Assembly: GCA_017305665.1 (NCBI GenBank)
Contig: JAFKKH010000015.1
Span: 1-64,000 of the forward strand
Direction: 5' to 3'
DNA: 64,000 nt
Source: Hyphomicrobiales bacterium
GTDB taxonomy: Bacteria > Pseudomonadota > Alphaproteobacteria > Rhizobiales > Xanthobacteraceae
Shown: one piece after another, positions 46,780 through 55,643 of the stretch
How positions within the stretch are numbered: position 1 is the stretch's first letter
How the letters are laid out: each line of letters begins with the position of its first letter
Notes under the pieces: generated by a model
The model's database searches: none
Told to the model about the DNA's origin: nothing
What the model saw: the letters and a program-made list of their open reading frames with translations, nothing else
Translations under genes and position numbers: made by a program

Positions 46780-47844
46780 ATGAACGACGACGGAATCTTC
46801 CTCTACAATTCCTGGTACGTGGCGGCCTGGAATCACGAACTGATCGACGGCAAGAAGCTGGCACGCACCATTCTTGAGAAACCGATCGTGCTGTATCGCG
46901 GTTCAAGCGGAAAGATCGTGGCGCTGGACGATCGCTGCTGTCATCGCGCCGCGCCGCTCTCGATGGGCCGCGTCGAGGGCGACGACATCCGCTGCATGTA
47001 TCACGGGATGAAGTTCGCCTCCGACGGCAAATGCATCCAGATCCCCGGCCAGGACATCATCCCGGCCAAGCTCGGCGTGCGCAGTTATCCCGTGGTCGAG
47101 CGCTACAATCTGGTCTTCATCTGGACCGGCGACCCCGAGAAGGCCGATCCGAATCTCATCCTCGACTATCCCCCGCTCTCCGATCCGAAGTGGCGCGGTC
47201 TGCCCGGCTATATGCACTACAAGGCGAACTGGCTTCTCATCGTCGATAACCTGTCCGATTTCGCGCATCTCGCTTTCGTGCACACCAACACGCTCGGCGG
47301 CTCCGAGGAATACGCCTACAAGACCAAGCCGGTCGCGATCGAGAAGCTGGATGACGGCTTCCGTGTCGAGCGCTGGCACATGGGCGCGGAGCCGCCGCCC
47401 TACCACAAGAAGGTCATCGCGAACAAAACCGACAAGATCGATCGCCGCAATATCGGCCGTATGCTGATTCCCGGCACCTTCACGCTCGACACCACGTTCG
47501 CGCCCGCGGGACAGGGTGTGGAGAAGGGTGTCGACGTTCCCGGCACGCGGTCTTATCGCAACGCGCAGTTCATGACGCCGGAAACGCGCTCGTCCACCCA
47601 CTTCTTCTGGAATTACCTGCACGATTTCGACATCGACGATCCGAACATCGCGCTGTCGCTGCGCCACTCGCTGGAAGAAGGCTTCAACGAGGACAAGGAC
47701 ATCATCGAAGCCCAGCAGAAGGTGTTCGATGCCGACCCGAACTACCAGTTGCTTGCGATCGGCGCCGACGCGCCGCTGACCTACTTCCGCTGGTTGTTCT
47801 CGCGCAAGCTCGAAGCCGAGAGAAGCGCGGCTCGCGCGGCCTGA
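46780..47844 (+). CDS. Rieske aromatic-ring oxygenase (VanA-like)
   Basis: A 354-residue oxygenase component. The Rieske [2Fe-2S] ligands are Cys53 and His55 (RCCHRAAP) and Cys72 and His75 (RCMYHGMKF). The mononuclear iron site is D-x2-H-x4-H: Asp160, His163 and His168 in NLSDFAHLAFVHTNTLG. The single-subunit size and layout match vanillate O-demethylase and related oxygenases. No reductase gene is adjacent, so its electron donor is encoded elsewhere. ATG 46780 follows GGGAGGGTG. Confidence 0.92.
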   Translation: MNDDGIFLYNSWYVAAWNHELIDGKKLARTILEKPIVLYRGSSGKIVALDDRCCHRAAPLSMGRVEGDDIRCMYHGMKFASDGKCIQIPGQDIIPAKLGVRSYPVVERYNLVFIWTGDPEKADPNLILDYPPLSDPKWRGLPGYMHYKANWLLIVDNLSDFAHLAFVHTNTLGGSEEYAYKTKPVAIEKLDDGFRVERWHMGAEPPPYHKKVIANKTDKIDRRNIGRMLIPGTFTLDTTFAPAGQGVEKGVDVPGTRSYRNAQFMTPETRSSTHFFWNYLHDFDIDDPNIALSLRHSLEEGFNEDKDIIEAQQKVFDADPNYQLLAIGADAPLTYFRWLFSRKLEAERSAARAA

Positions 47845-47996
47845 ACCGGCGACTCGCGGGACGACGGGCTTGATCGCCGGCTGAGGCGATTATCGCGGCT
47901 GCGGCAAAGGCCGCGGCCGGCGTAAGCTACAAGCGACACACGCAATGATGCTGGGCAGCGTTGCCAATGCCGCCCTTGCGGCCGAGCTGGCTCCGT

Positions 47997-48013
47997 TGAT
48001 ATGATACATATCA
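47997..48013. promoter_or_regulatory. Palindromic operator candidate upstream of the tautomerase gene
   Basis: TGATATG (47997-48003), ATA, CATATCA (48007-48013) is a perfect 17-bp inverted repeat. A second nested register, ATGATA-CA-TATCAT, spans 48001-48014. It lies 65 bp before the tautomerase start. No regulator gene is adjacent except the LysR gene 1.3 kb away. Confidence 0.5.
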
Positions 48014-48078
48014 TCTAATTTTGACGTTTCAACGCGACGACGAGAACGGGCGGCTCGAAATCGCAAAAGGACCAAGCG

Positions 48079-48471
48079 ATGCCTTATCTTCATGTCGACC
48101 TGCCTGCAAAATATCGAGCGTCGCAAAAGCGCGAACTCGCCGATCGTTTGTGCCGCTTGTATGCGTCCGTGATGAAGACGCAGCTTTGGCGGCCGAATGT
48201 CGGGATCGCCGAGTTGGGCGAGGACAATCTTTTCCATCTTGGCGCAGATGGGCTTGAGCCGATCGTCATGGTGCTGGTGGAATTTCGGGCGGGCCGTCCG
48301 AACGATTACAGGCTCGAGCTTGCGAAGGGCATCGTCGACGCCTGCGTCGACATCCTCGGCGTGCCCCGGCGGTGGGTGCTGGTCGAATTCACCCCTCATG
48401 TCGGCGAGGAAATTTACCGCGATGGAAGATGGGTCGCGGATTGGACGCCGGAGGAGAGTGTGCCCGGCTAG
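48079..48471 (+). CDS. Tautomerase-superfamily protein
   Basis: A 130-residue protein beginning MPYLHVDLPAKY, so removal of Met would expose the catalytic N-terminal Pro of the 4-oxalocrotonate tautomerase superfamily. Its length, about double the 62-residue type, matches the fused or MSAD/CHMI-like members. Paired beta-alpha units are suggested by MVLVEFRAGRPNDYRLELAK and RRWVLVEFTPHVGEEIYRDG. With the nearby Rieske enzyme, a role in aromatic catabolism is plausible but not shown. Confidence 0.8.
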   Translation: MPYLHVDLPAKYRASQKRELADRLCRLYASVMKTQLWRPNVGIAELGEDNLFHLGADGLEPIVMVLVEFRAGRPNDYRLELAKGIVDACVDILGVPRRWVLVEFTPHVGEEIYRDGRWVADWTPEESVPG

Positions 48472-48529
48472 ACGCCGCCGTTGGCGATGGTTGCCGTCGA
48501 TCGTTCGCGACTGGCTTTCGGCGGCTGAT

Positions 48530-48619
48530 TGGCGGAGAGGGAGGGATTCGAACCCCCGATAGGCTTGCACCTATGCCGCATTTCGAGTGCGGTGCATTCA
48601 ACCACTCTGCCACCTCTCC
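48530..48619 (-). tRNA. tRNA-Ser (anticodon CGA)
   Basis: The minus strand folds as a class II tRNA: acceptor GGAGAGG/CCTCTCC, anticodon stem CCGCA/TGCGG with loop CTCGAAA (anticodon CGA at 48583-48585), a long variable arm (ATAGG/CCTAT) and a GGTTCGAATCC T-loop. The discriminator is G and the 3' CCA is encoded (48532-48530). It reads UCG codons. Confidence 0.97.
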
Positions 48620-48620
48620 G

Positions 48621-49063
48621 CGGTGTCAGACGGGCGGTTCGCGCCCGAGTCGGGCCGTGTTCTAGGCGAGGATGCCGAGCCAGACAAGGCGCGTGGGTCA
48701 GGAAAATCGGTCATCAGGCATAGGAACGGGCGATCCTGGCTGCTTTACCTGATCAGCCTGCTTCCAGCGGTAGGTGCCGCCGCCCTGCTTCATGTTGGGG
48801 CGTGGGTGGGGCCGCCAGACGCGGTAAAAACCGGCGGCCCCGTGCCGCGTTATTGAAATGTGACCGGGAAGTGCGGCTTCGCCGGCCACCAGCGCGACGC
48901 GCTTACGGTAGCGGTTGCGATGACGGCGGCAACGCAATCCCGATTTTAACCTCACTGATCAAGGTTACTACGCGATACAGGACGGGATCGCGGGAGAATC
49001 CGCTCTCCGAGCTGCCGAATCGACCTCGAATGATGCCGTGGGTTGGGTTGCGGCCCCGGCCGG
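48621..49063. other. 443-bp gap between tRNA-Ser and the chemotaxis gene
   Basis: I see no gene that I can support here. A minus-strand frame of 85 codons (48698-48955) and a plus-strand frame of 89 codons (48587-48856) are open, but both lack a recognisable family or a ribosome site, and the plus frame runs through the tRNA. No strong repeat or terminator was found. Confidence 0.45.
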
Positions 49064-50758
49064 CTATGCGACCCGGACGGAATTCAGGAACTTGTTCACT
49101 TCCAGCTTCAGCCGGCCGCTATCGCGCGATAGCGTTTGAGCCGCGGACAGCACCTGGGACGATGCTGCTCCTGTTTCGGCCGCTCCGCGCTGGAGATTGT
49201 CCACGTTCGAGGACACTTCCTGCGCTCCCTGGGCGGCATGCTGGACGTTCCGGGAAACTTCCTGAGTTGTCGTTCCCTGTTCTTCGATCGCGGATGCAAT
49301 CGTTGAGGATATGCCCGACAGCCGCTCGATCGATCCCCTGATTTCATTGATCGACGCGACGGATTCCTGTGTTGCGGACTGGATGCCGTTGATCTGCTGA
49401 CCGATCTCGCCGGTTGCCTTGGCGGTCTGTTCCGCGAGCGCTTTCACTTCCGAGGCGACGACGGAGAATCCGCGGCCGGCTTCTCCCGCTCTTGCTGCCT
49501 CGATTGTGGCGTTCAGAGCCAAAAGGTTGGTCTGGCCTGCAATATTGTTGATGATTTCGACGATATCTCCAATGCGAGCCGCCGCATTCGAGAGCGCTCC
49601 GACGCGTTCTGCCGCCGAATGGACCTGATCGACGGCGTCCCCCGCCATTTTTGCGGATTCCTGCACCTGCTGGCCGATTTCGCGGACCGAGGCCGTCATT
49701 TCTTCCGTTGCCGATGCAACCGAATTGACATTCGAGGACGCATCGGCCGATCCGTTGGCAACGCGCGCTGCGAATTCCTTGGCATGATCCGCGTTCGACG
49801 CCAGCGTCGTCGCGGACGCCTCGAGTTCCGTGGCGGCCGACGCGACGGCCTGGACGATTTCGCCGATCGCGGTTTCAAAGGAATCCGCGATTTTCGTCAT
49901 ATCTTCCTTGCGCTGGACGTCGGCCCGGCGCTGCGTGGAATTAACCTCCTCCCGGCCGAAACGAATCAGTGTCTGCACGGTCTGGAGGTGGCGCAACGCT
50001 TCCCCGATCTCGTCGTCGCGCTTGATTTCGATTCGATTGTCGAACTTGTCATGCACGAGATTCAGCATCGTCTCGTTCAGATGATGCATGGGACCCTGAA
50101 ATGCCAGAACGGTCTGGCGCCCCACGAATCCACCGACAATGATTCCGGCACTGGCGAGAAGGCCAACGAGAAGGCCTGAGGTTCCACCCATGACGGCTGC
50201 GCCGACGACCCCGCACGCGAGTAAAAAGATGGTCTGGATGACGATCAGCGTCGTCAGTCTCGCCTGTATCGTGCGCGTGAAAATGCCGAAGTGATCGAAG
50301 ATCGATCGCTTGCGGATGATGCCGGCGTCGATCCGGTATGGATGCGGCCGCTTCTCGCGGATCGCCGCATAGACTTCCTCCGCCAGCGCGCGCTGGTCCG
50401 CCGCCAGCTTGGTCCGGATCGAGGTATAGCCCGAGACTTGTCCGTTCTCCCGGATTGGCGAGGCCGTTGCCAGCACCCAGTAGAAGCCGCCGTGCTTCCG
50501 GCGATTTTTGATCGCGCCAACCCACGGTTTCTCGGCCTTCAGGGTATCCCAGAGATTTTCAAATGCTTCCGGCGGCATCTCCGGATGGCGGACGATATTG
50601 TGGGGCTTGCCGATCAGTTCTTCCGACGAGAATTCGGCCGCATCGATGAAATCGTCATTGACGTAGGTGAGCTTCCCCTTGAGGTCGGTCCTGGAAACGA
50701 TCAGCGTTTCATCGGAGACGGGATATTCGGCGTCGGTAACCGGAAAATTCTTGCGCAT
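49064..50758 (-). CDS. Methyl-accepting chemotaxis protein with N-terminal PAS domain
   Basis: A 564-residue receptor of the Aer type. A PAS domain comes first ([20 protein letters not shown], then [20 protein letters not shown] and [17 protein letters not shown]). A hydrophobic hairpin of two spans follows ([40 protein letters not shown]) with no large periplasmic loop, then a HAMP-like segment. The signalling domain has the hairpin tip [40 protein letters not shown]. With PAS in the cytoplasm it probably senses redox or energy state. An upstream in-frame ATG at 50842 is less likely. Confidence 0.92.
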   Translation of the reverse strand: MRKNFPVTDAEYPVSDETLIVSRTDLKGKLTYVNDDFIDAAEFSSEELIGKPHNIVRHPEMPPEAFENLWDTLKAEKPWVGAIKNRRKHGGFYWVLATASPIRENGQVSGYTSIRTKLAADQRALAEEVYAAIREKRPHPYRIDAGIIRKRSIFDHFGIFTRTIQARLTTLIVIQTIFLLACGVVGAAVMGGTSGLLVGLLASAGIIVGGFVGRQTVLAFQGPMHHLNETMLNLVHDKFDNRIEIKRDDEIGEALRHLQTVQTLIRFGREEVNSTQRRADVQRKEDMTKIADSFETAIGEIVQAVASAATELEASATTLASNADHAKEFAARVANGSADASSNVNSVASATEEMTASVREIGQQVQESAKMAGDAVDQVHSAAERVGALSNAAARIGDIVEIINNIAGQTNLLALNATIEAARAGEAGRGFSVVASEVKALAEQTAKATGEIGQQINGIQSATQESVASINEIRGSIERLSGISSTIASAIEEQGTTTQEVSRNVQHAAQGAQEVSSNVDNLQRGAAETGAASSQVLSAAQTLSRDSGRLKLEVNKFLNSVRVA

Positions 50759-51146
50759 AGGGAAGCTCGTCGATCTCTTGCGGTTGGAACAAGCATCACG
50801 ACCGCTGCGCCGCCCTGACGTGAATCGCAGGGAATTGCGCACGCAGAACCGGCAGCGATGCCTTCAAAAGCTCACTGGGGAAGAACGCGTGTCGATGCGG
50901 GTGACAACGGCGGGAATAAGCGAAACATCACGGGGCACCTTCTGTGTCTTGCCGGGATTCAGCTCTGATGCATGTCACATCGAAAACAGGATGAAGTAAC
51001 TCGGTTAAAAAAGAGACACTGGCGCGGGACATCGACTGAAGTACGGATCGTCGGGCGCGGCATGATACCGTGGTCCGCAGCGGCGGTGCCGAATCCAGCC
51101 CAAAGTCTCGCAAAAGATGGAAAACGAGCCTGTGGGGCATCGCGAA

Positions 51147-52259
51147 TCAGTCTTTGCCCTTTTTGTCCTTATCCTTCCCGTTTTTCTCGTCCGACTTTCT
51201 TTCCTTCTTGCGGTTGGTGAAGCGCGCATTGCCGAGGCCGGTGCCGATAGTCAGCACGCCCCAGCGGCTGACCTCCTGCATGGACGGCATTTCGCTCAGG
51301 CCCTGCGCCACGCCGTCATTGTGCATCAGCACGGTGGTGTCGTGGCCGCCGATCTCGGGGATCGATTCGATCAGCGACGCGGGCAGGTTGAATTTGCTGC
51401 TCTCCCAGTTCCCCGGAAGATTTTGCGCGCCTTTCTCGATCGATCCGTCCTCGTCGATCACGCCGGGACAGGAAATGCCAATGAATGGCGCGAGTCTCAT
51501 ATTTGCCTTTTCCGCTTCGGAAATAAGGCCCTTCAGCATCTTCACGAGCTTCTTCACCGCGCCTTCACGGGTCGGCTCGTCGTTCGCGTGCCGCCAGAGC
51601 TCGGACTTCCAGACCGTCGCCTTGGAGAGGTCAGAAGCTTTCTTCCATCGCGTCTCGACCACGCCGCAGCGGATGTTGGTGCCGCCGATATCGACCGCCA
51701 GGATGCTGTCGAACGCTTCGAAGATCCACGACGGTGCGAGATGCAGGCAGCCGATCAGCCCGGCCTCGTCGGGATCGAAGCGGATCGGAATGAGATGAAT
51801 TTTGTGGCCGTCGCTTTTCAGGATCAGATCGGCGCGTGCGATGGCGATCTCGCCGACCCGGCTCTTGCGAAAGCCGCCGCCGACCACGATGCATTCGGTG
51901 TCGGCCCAGGCCTTGGTCTTGAGGAAGCGGCCGGTCACATAGGCGAGCTCCTGCGCGAATTCCTCGATCGCGCCATGCACAAGCGCTGCCGCCTCGATGT
52001 CGTCGCCGACCAGCGCCTCGTCGAGGGAGCCCTTGGCGATTTTGTCCGATGGGGTCTCGCCGAGCGGATCGTCGCCGTTCTTTTTCAGCGGTTTGCGCAG
52101 GCCATCGAGAATCTTGCGGAATGCGCCCTTGCTGGCTCGGTCGCCAAGGAATCCGTCGTCGTCCTTCAGTTCGACATTGTAGCTGTCGATATCCACCGAC
52201 GGCAGCCGCGGAACGCCGTGCTTGCCGATGCCTGACGTCGTCAGGGTGTCTTCCGCCAT
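51147..52259 (-). CDS. ROK-type sugar kinase with circularly permuted motif order
   Basis: A 370-residue protein with ROK/glucokinase motifs. ATP-binding AVDIGGTN is at residues 188-195, GISCPGVID at 261-269, the catalytic-base segment HNDGVAQG at 313-320 (Asp315), and the second phosphate loop TIGTGLG at 337-343. In ordinary ROK proteins DIGGTN is near the N-terminus and the adenosine segment VVGGG is near the C-terminus. Here VVGGG (125-129) and AGLIGCLHLA (166-175) come before DIGGTN, so the halves are swapped. The usual CxCGxxGC zinc motif is not found. A Lys-rich tail ends the protein. Start ATG 52259 has a weak AGGGC site. The sugar is unknown. Confidence 0.82.
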   Translation of the reverse strand: MAEDTLTTSGIGKHGVPRLPSVDIDSYNVELKDDDGFLGDRASKGAFRKILDGLRKPLKKNGDDPLGETPSDKIAKGSLDEALVGDDIEAAALVHGAIEEFAQELAYVTGRFLKTKAWADTECIVVGGGFRKSRVGEIAIARADLILKSDGHKIHLIPIRFDPDEAGLIGCLHLAPSWIFEAFDSILAVDIGGTNIRCGVVETRWKKASDLSKATVWKSELWRHANDEPTREGAVKKLVKMLKGLISEAEKANMRLAPFIGISCPGVIDEDGSIEKGAQNLPGNWESSKFNLPASLIESIPEIGGHDTTVLMHNDGVAQGLSEMPSMQEVSRWGVLTIGTGLGNARFTNRKKERKSDEKNGKDKDKKGKD

Positions 52260-52407
52260 GATGTAAGGTGCCCTTGCCCTGTGGTCCTGTCGCGAACCAA
52301 CGGCTTCGGAACCGGTTGGTTTCAGGGGGCGGGAGATCTGAACCGCCCGAATCGGCCGAGAAAAGGCCGAAATAGCTGATATTGGGCTGTTTTTGGGCTG
52401 CCTTGCC

Positions 52408-52435
52408 TTGACTCTCGGTCTCGGGCAGCTATAAG
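52408..52435 (+). promoter_or_regulatory. Sigma-70 type promoter of rplU-rpmA
   Basis: TTGACT (52408-52413) and TATAAG (52430-52435; CTATAA one base earlier) are separated by 16 nt. This is the best housekeeping promoter match in the region and points at rplU. Confidence 0.6.
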
Positions 52436-52541
52436 TCGCGCAACCGGCGCGGGGACTCCCAGCGCCGCTTGTTTTTGCGCGTGCGGCGGGCGATTTCCCT
52501 CGATAGCGCGAAACTTGAACCCATAACGACTGACCAAAAAG

Positions 52542-52566
52542 CCGGCCCGGACATGTCCGAGGCCGG
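52542..52566 (+). promoter_or_regulatory. Leader hairpin before rplU
   Basis: CCGGCC (52542-52547) pairs with GGCCGG (52561-52566) around the self-complementary CGGACATGTCCG (52548-52559), with one bulged A. It ends about 11 nt before the GAAGGAA ribosome site. Ribosomal protein leaders with such hairpins are often bound by the encoded protein, but that is inference here. Confidence 0.5.
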
Positions 52567-52590
52567 GATCGAACACGAAGGAATAAAACG

Positions 52591-53106
52591 ATGTTCGCAG
52601 TCATCAAAACCGGCGGCCGGCAGTACCGCGTCGTTCCGGATGATGTGCTCGAGATTGGCAAGATCGCCGGCGACGTCGGCACGATCGTGCAGCTTGGTGA
52701 AGTTCTGGTGCTCGGCGGCGATACGCCGGTGCTGGGTGCGCCGACGGTGGCCGGTGCATCGGTCGCGGCGGAAGTGCTGCAGCACAAGCGGGGCCCCAAG
52801 GTAATTTCGTTCAAGAAGCGCCGCCGCAAGAATTCGAAGCGCAAGCGCGGATATCGCGACGAGATCACGGTGCTGCGCATCACCGAGATCCTTGCGGACG
52901 GCAGCAAGCCGACAATCGGCCCGCGCCCGAAGAAGGAAAAGGTTGCGAAGCCGGAAGGCGACGACGCCGACGCGCCGAAGGCGGCGAAGAAGAAGGCGCC
53001 GGCCAAGAAGGCCGCCGCAGCCAAGGCTCCCGCCAAGAAGGCTCCGGCGAAAAAGGCCGCTGCCAAGAAGGCGCCGGCGAAGAAAGCCGCGAAGAGCGAA
53101 AAGTAA
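52591..53106 (+). CDS. rplU: 50S ribosomal protein bL21 with long Lys/Ala-rich tail
   Basis: A 171-residue protein. Residues 1-103 are a normal bL21 ([40 protein letters not shown]; the final TVLRITEIL). About 65 extra residues follow: a short acidic piece ([16 protein letters not shown]) and then repeated KKAPAKKAA units like histone H1. The tail is encoded by imperfect DNA repeats. It should stick out of the ribosome as a disordered basic extension. ATG 52591 follows GAAGGAA. rpmA lies 91 bp downstream. Confidence 0.96.
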   Translation: MFAVIKTGGRQYRVVPDDVLEIGKIAGDVGTIVQLGEVLVLGGDTPVLGAPTVAGASVAAEVLQHKRGPKVISFKKRRRKNSKRKRGYRDEITVLRITEILADGSKPTIGPRPKKEKVAKPEGDDADAPKAAKKKAPAKKAAAAKAPAKKAPAKKAAAKKAPAKKAAKSEK

Positions 53107-53197
53107 AAGTAAGAGCGATTAAAAACTCTCCGTGATTAAAAGTGAATGATTTCGTCACGGAATTGATCTAGAAGATAAGCGAAGTTGGAGACGGGCC

Positions 53198-53470
53198 ATG
53201 GCTCACAAAAAAGCAGGCGGTTCATCGCGTAACGGTCGAGATTCGGCCGGCAAGCGCCTTGGGATCAAGGCGTTCGGTGGCGAGCGCGTGATTCCCGGTA
53301 ACATTATCGCCCGTCAACGCGGCACCACCTGGCATCCCGGCCTTAATGTCGGCATGGGCACGGACCACACTCTGTTCGCCAAGGTCGAAGGTCGCGTCGA
53401 GTTTCGTGCGAAAGCCAACGGCCGCACTTTCGTGTCGGTACTCCCGATGACGGAAGCCGCGGCCGAATAA
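53198..53470 (+). CDS. rpmA: 50S ribosomal protein bL27
   Basis: A 90-residue protein whose N-terminus reaches the peptidyl-transferase centre. It begins [20 protein letters not shown] and continues [20 protein letters not shown], all typical. There is no N-terminal extension needing cleavage, unlike Firmicutes. Start ATG 53198 follows TTGGAGA. It is co-transcribed with rplU in the usual order. Confidence 0.97.
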   Translation: MAHKKAGGSSRNGRDSAGKRLGIKAFGGERVIPGNIIARQRGTTWHPGLNVGMGTDHTLFAKVEGRVEFRAKANGRTFVSVLPMTEAAAE

Positions 53471-53532
53471 ACGGTGGATGACATCGCGTCCGCCGGTCCC
53501 TGTTGATCCGGCGGAGCACCAAGGGCTCCAAA

Positions 53533-53566
53533 GGGGAGGCGGGAAACCGGCCTCCTCTTTTTCTTT
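53533..53566 (+). terminator. Intrinsic terminator after rpmA
   Basis: GGAGGC (53535-53540) pairs with GCCTCC (53550-53555), with an inner GG/CC pair and one bulge. TCTTTTTCTTT follows directly. It sits 65 bp after rpmA. Confidence 0.8.
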
Positions 53567-53601
53567 GTGCGTTTCTTGCAATCGCATCACGGAGCCCGAC
53601 C

Positions 53602-54201
53602 ATGCTGCAGGATATCCCAACCCCGACGCCCCTGCTGCGCGAGACGCGGCCGTTCGTCCTTGAGACCGAGCGTCTGACGCTGCGCAAGCCGACGCTTGCG
53701 GATGTCAAAGCCATCGCCGATCTCGCCAACGACCGCCGTATCGCGCTGATGACGCGCCGCCTGCCGCATCCCTATACGCAGGACGACGCAGTTCATTTCG
53801 TCAAAGCCATCGCCGGCACCGGCGAGACCGTATTTCTGATCGAGAACAATCACACACCAGTCGGCGTCACTGGCGTTGACTGGAGTGAACCGGATGCGCC
53901 GGAACTCGGCTACTGGTTCGGCGTCGAGCACTGGGGCCGCGGCTTCGCGACCGAGGCGGCGCGCGCGGTGATCGACTACACATTCGAGGAGTTTGCGGTC
54001 GACCAGATGGTGTCCGGCGCGCGCGTCGTCAATCCGAAGTCGCGCAATGTGCTGGAGAAGTGCGGATTCCAGTGGAGCGGCGTCGAGTTGCATCGCTTCA
54101 CGGCGCTGGGATCGTCGACGCCTGTCGATCGCTTTCGTTTGTCGCGCGGCGTGTGGTCGTCGCTGAAGCACTGGAGCAATGCTGCGCGGCGCGAGCGATG
54201 A
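53602..54201 (+). CDS. GNAT-family N-acetyltransferase
   Basis: A 199-residue acetyltransferase of the RimJ/RimL-like group. The N-terminal FVLETERLTLRKPTLADVKA and the acetyl-CoA loop YWFGVEHWGRGFATEAARAV are typical, followed by VVNPKSRNVLEKCGF. The presence of a GNAT gene just after rpmA is common in related genomes. Its substrate is not known; ribosomal protein N-termini are one option. ATG 53602 follows GGAG. Confidence 0.9.
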   Translation: MLQDIPTPTPLLRETRPFVLETERLTLRKPTLADVKAIADLANDRRIALMTRRLPHPYTQDDAVHFVKAIAGTGETVFLIENNHTPVGVTGVDWSEPDAPELGYWFGVEHWGRGFATEAARAVIDYTFEEFAVDQMVSGARVVNPKSRNVLEKCGFQWSGVELHRFTALGSSTPVDRFRLSRGVWSSLKHWSNAARRER

Positions 54202-54206
54202 CGCTG

Positions 54207-54234
54207 CTCACCCTCCCTTGAAGGGGAGGGTGAG
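54207..54234. repeat. REP-like palindrome between converging genes
   Basis: CTCACCCTCCC (54207-54217) and GGGAGGGTGAG (54224-54234) form an 11-bp perfect stem with a 6-nt loop and no T-tract. It lies between converging GNAT and MFS genes and resembles the element at 15087-15113. Confidence 0.6.
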
Positions 54235-54243
54235 AGACGTTCC

Positions 54244-55440
54244 TTACGCTGTCTTCAATCGCCCCACCGCGGGCAGCAGCAGGGCCGCGCCTACGGTCGC
54301 AATCGCGCCGATCAGGAACGCGACGTCGTAGCCAAATGCGCCGGTGAGCAAGCCGACGATCGGTCCTGTCAATCCAATCGCGATATCGAAGAAGGCGACG
54401 AAGTTGCCGACCGCGCGGCCGCGTTGCGAAGCCGATACTTGCCGGGTTGCGATCACGCCCATCGCCGGAAATACCAGCGAGAAGCCGGCTCCGGTCAGCG
54501 CCGCACCTGCGATCGCAATCCATGGCTGCGGTGCGAGCCACAACAGCACTTGTCCGACGGTTTCGATCGCAAGTGAGATGCCAACGATCAGTACGGCGCC
54601 ATGCGTGTCGGGCCAGTGCGAGCCGACCAGCCGTACGACAATGTAGACGATGCCGAACGCGGTCATGGCGAGTCCTGCCTGGGCCCAGCCATGCGCTGCA
54701 TAGTCGAGCGGCAAGAACGCCGCCATTGCCGCGAAGGGGACGGTCGCCAGCATCAGGATCGTGCCCGGCCGCCAGATCAGGCTGATGACCTTGTAGAAGG
54801 GAGCGCGGTCGCCGCCCGGCGCAGGCACAGCCGGCAGCAGCCACACGATAACCAGCGCCAGCAGCGGTAGAGCCACCGTCAGCACGCCGACCCCGGCAAA
54901 GCCCAGCATACGATAGATCACGAGTCCGATCGGCGCGCCGAGACCGAATGCGGCGTAGATTGCGATGCCCTGCCACGCCATGACCCGGCCGGTGCGTGCC
55001 GCTCCGATACGGCCGATTCCCCAGGTCATGGTGCCCGTAAGAAACAGGCTTTCGCCGAAGCCGAGCACGATGCGGCCGAGCAGCAGAACCGCAAGGCGAT
55101 GCAGCGGTGCGCCCGGTAGCCAGGCCGAAGCGAGATAGAAGATTCCGGCTGCCGCGGTCAGCGGCACGCCAGCCAGCGCGGCGGCTTTCGGGCCGTGGTG
55201 ATCGGCGATCGTGCCGGCCCAGTGTCGCGTTAGAACCGTGACGACCGACTGCAGCCCGATCACGAGGCCTACGGTGAAGGCGTCGAATCCGAGTTCGTTG
55301 TGGACGTAGAGCGAGATCACCGGCAGCGGTGCGCCGATCGACGAGAAGCTCAGAAGGATGATGGCAACCAACGGCGCAAGGCCGGACAGGGCGGAGCGGG
55401 TTGCCGCATCGTCGATGGAAGGAGAAGTAATTGCGGTCAC
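54244..55440 (-). CDS. MFS transporter
   Basis: A 398-residue major-facilitator permease with 12 predicted spans. The family loop between helices 2 and 3 is seen as HWAGTIADHHGPKAAALAGV, and helix 5 as GTMTWGIGRIGAARTGRVMA. It resembles the YhhS/arabinose-efflux-like subgroup. I start at GTG 55440 (AAAGG six bases upstream) because the region before it does not look like membrane protein. The substrate is unknown. It converges on the GNAT gene. Confidence 0.85.
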   Translation of the reverse strand: MTAITSPSIDDAATRSALSGLAPLVAIILLSFSSIGAPLPVISLYVHNELGFDAFTVGLVIGLQSVVTVLTRHWAGTIADHHGPKAAALAGVPLTAAAGIFYLASAWLPGAPLHRLAVLLLGRIVLGFGESLFLTGTMTWGIGRIGAARTGRVMAWQGIAIYAAFGLGAPIGLVIYRMLGFAGVGVLTVALPLLALVIVWLLPAVPAPGGDRAPFYKVISLIWRPGTILMLATVPFAAMAAFLPLDYAAHGWAQAGLAMTAFGIVYIVVRLVGSHWPDTHGAVLIVGISLAIETVGQVLLWLAPQPWIAIAGAALTGAGFSLVFPAMGVIATRQVSASQRGRAVGNFVAFFDIAIGLTGPIVGLLTGAFGYDVAFLIGAIATVGAALLLPAVGRLKTA

Positions 55441-55643
55441 ATGCGCGCCTTTCGTATCCAGCCCGGGCAGCAGCCCGCAGCGTGGAGTGGCGCGTTGAGT
55501 GACGTTAACGCTTACGGAAATGCAGAAGCTGCTTTCGATGCGCGCCCTGTAACGTATCGGATTTTGTGCGTCAAGGCGCGGACAGGCGCGGCTACCTGCA
55601 CGACTGCCATGCATGAATCAAGCCCGGCAATGACGACCGCCAT

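Larger units (their letters stand above)
52260..52590. other. Divergent region between the ROK gene and rplU
   Basis: A 331-bp region with no protein gene. It holds two adjacent hairpins (GGGCGG 52327-52332 with CCGCCC 52343-52348; TCGGCC 52352-52357 with GGCCGA 52365-52370), the rplU promoter near 52408, and a leader of about 150 nt that ends in a strong hairpin before the rplU ribosome site. Confidence 0.6.

Noticed and set aside
48587-48856. An 89-codon plus-strand frame with a short hydrophobic stretch
   Set aside because: It begins inside the tRNA gene and has no start signal.
48698-48955. An 85-codon minus-strand frame between tRNA-Ser and the chemotaxis gene
   Set aside because: No ribosome site, no recognisable domain, and a random-looking basic composition. 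I could not rule it out fully.
51147-53066. A 639-codon reading of the ROK gene starting inside rplU
   Set aside because: The first 270 codons are antisense to rplU and its promoter; the kinase motifs begin after ATG 52259.
52981-53090. Repeated AAGAAGGC-type DNA units that might suggest a satellite or CRISPR-like array
   Set aside because: They are in frame inside rplU and encode the Lys/Ala tail; the spacing is irregular and there are no unique spacers.
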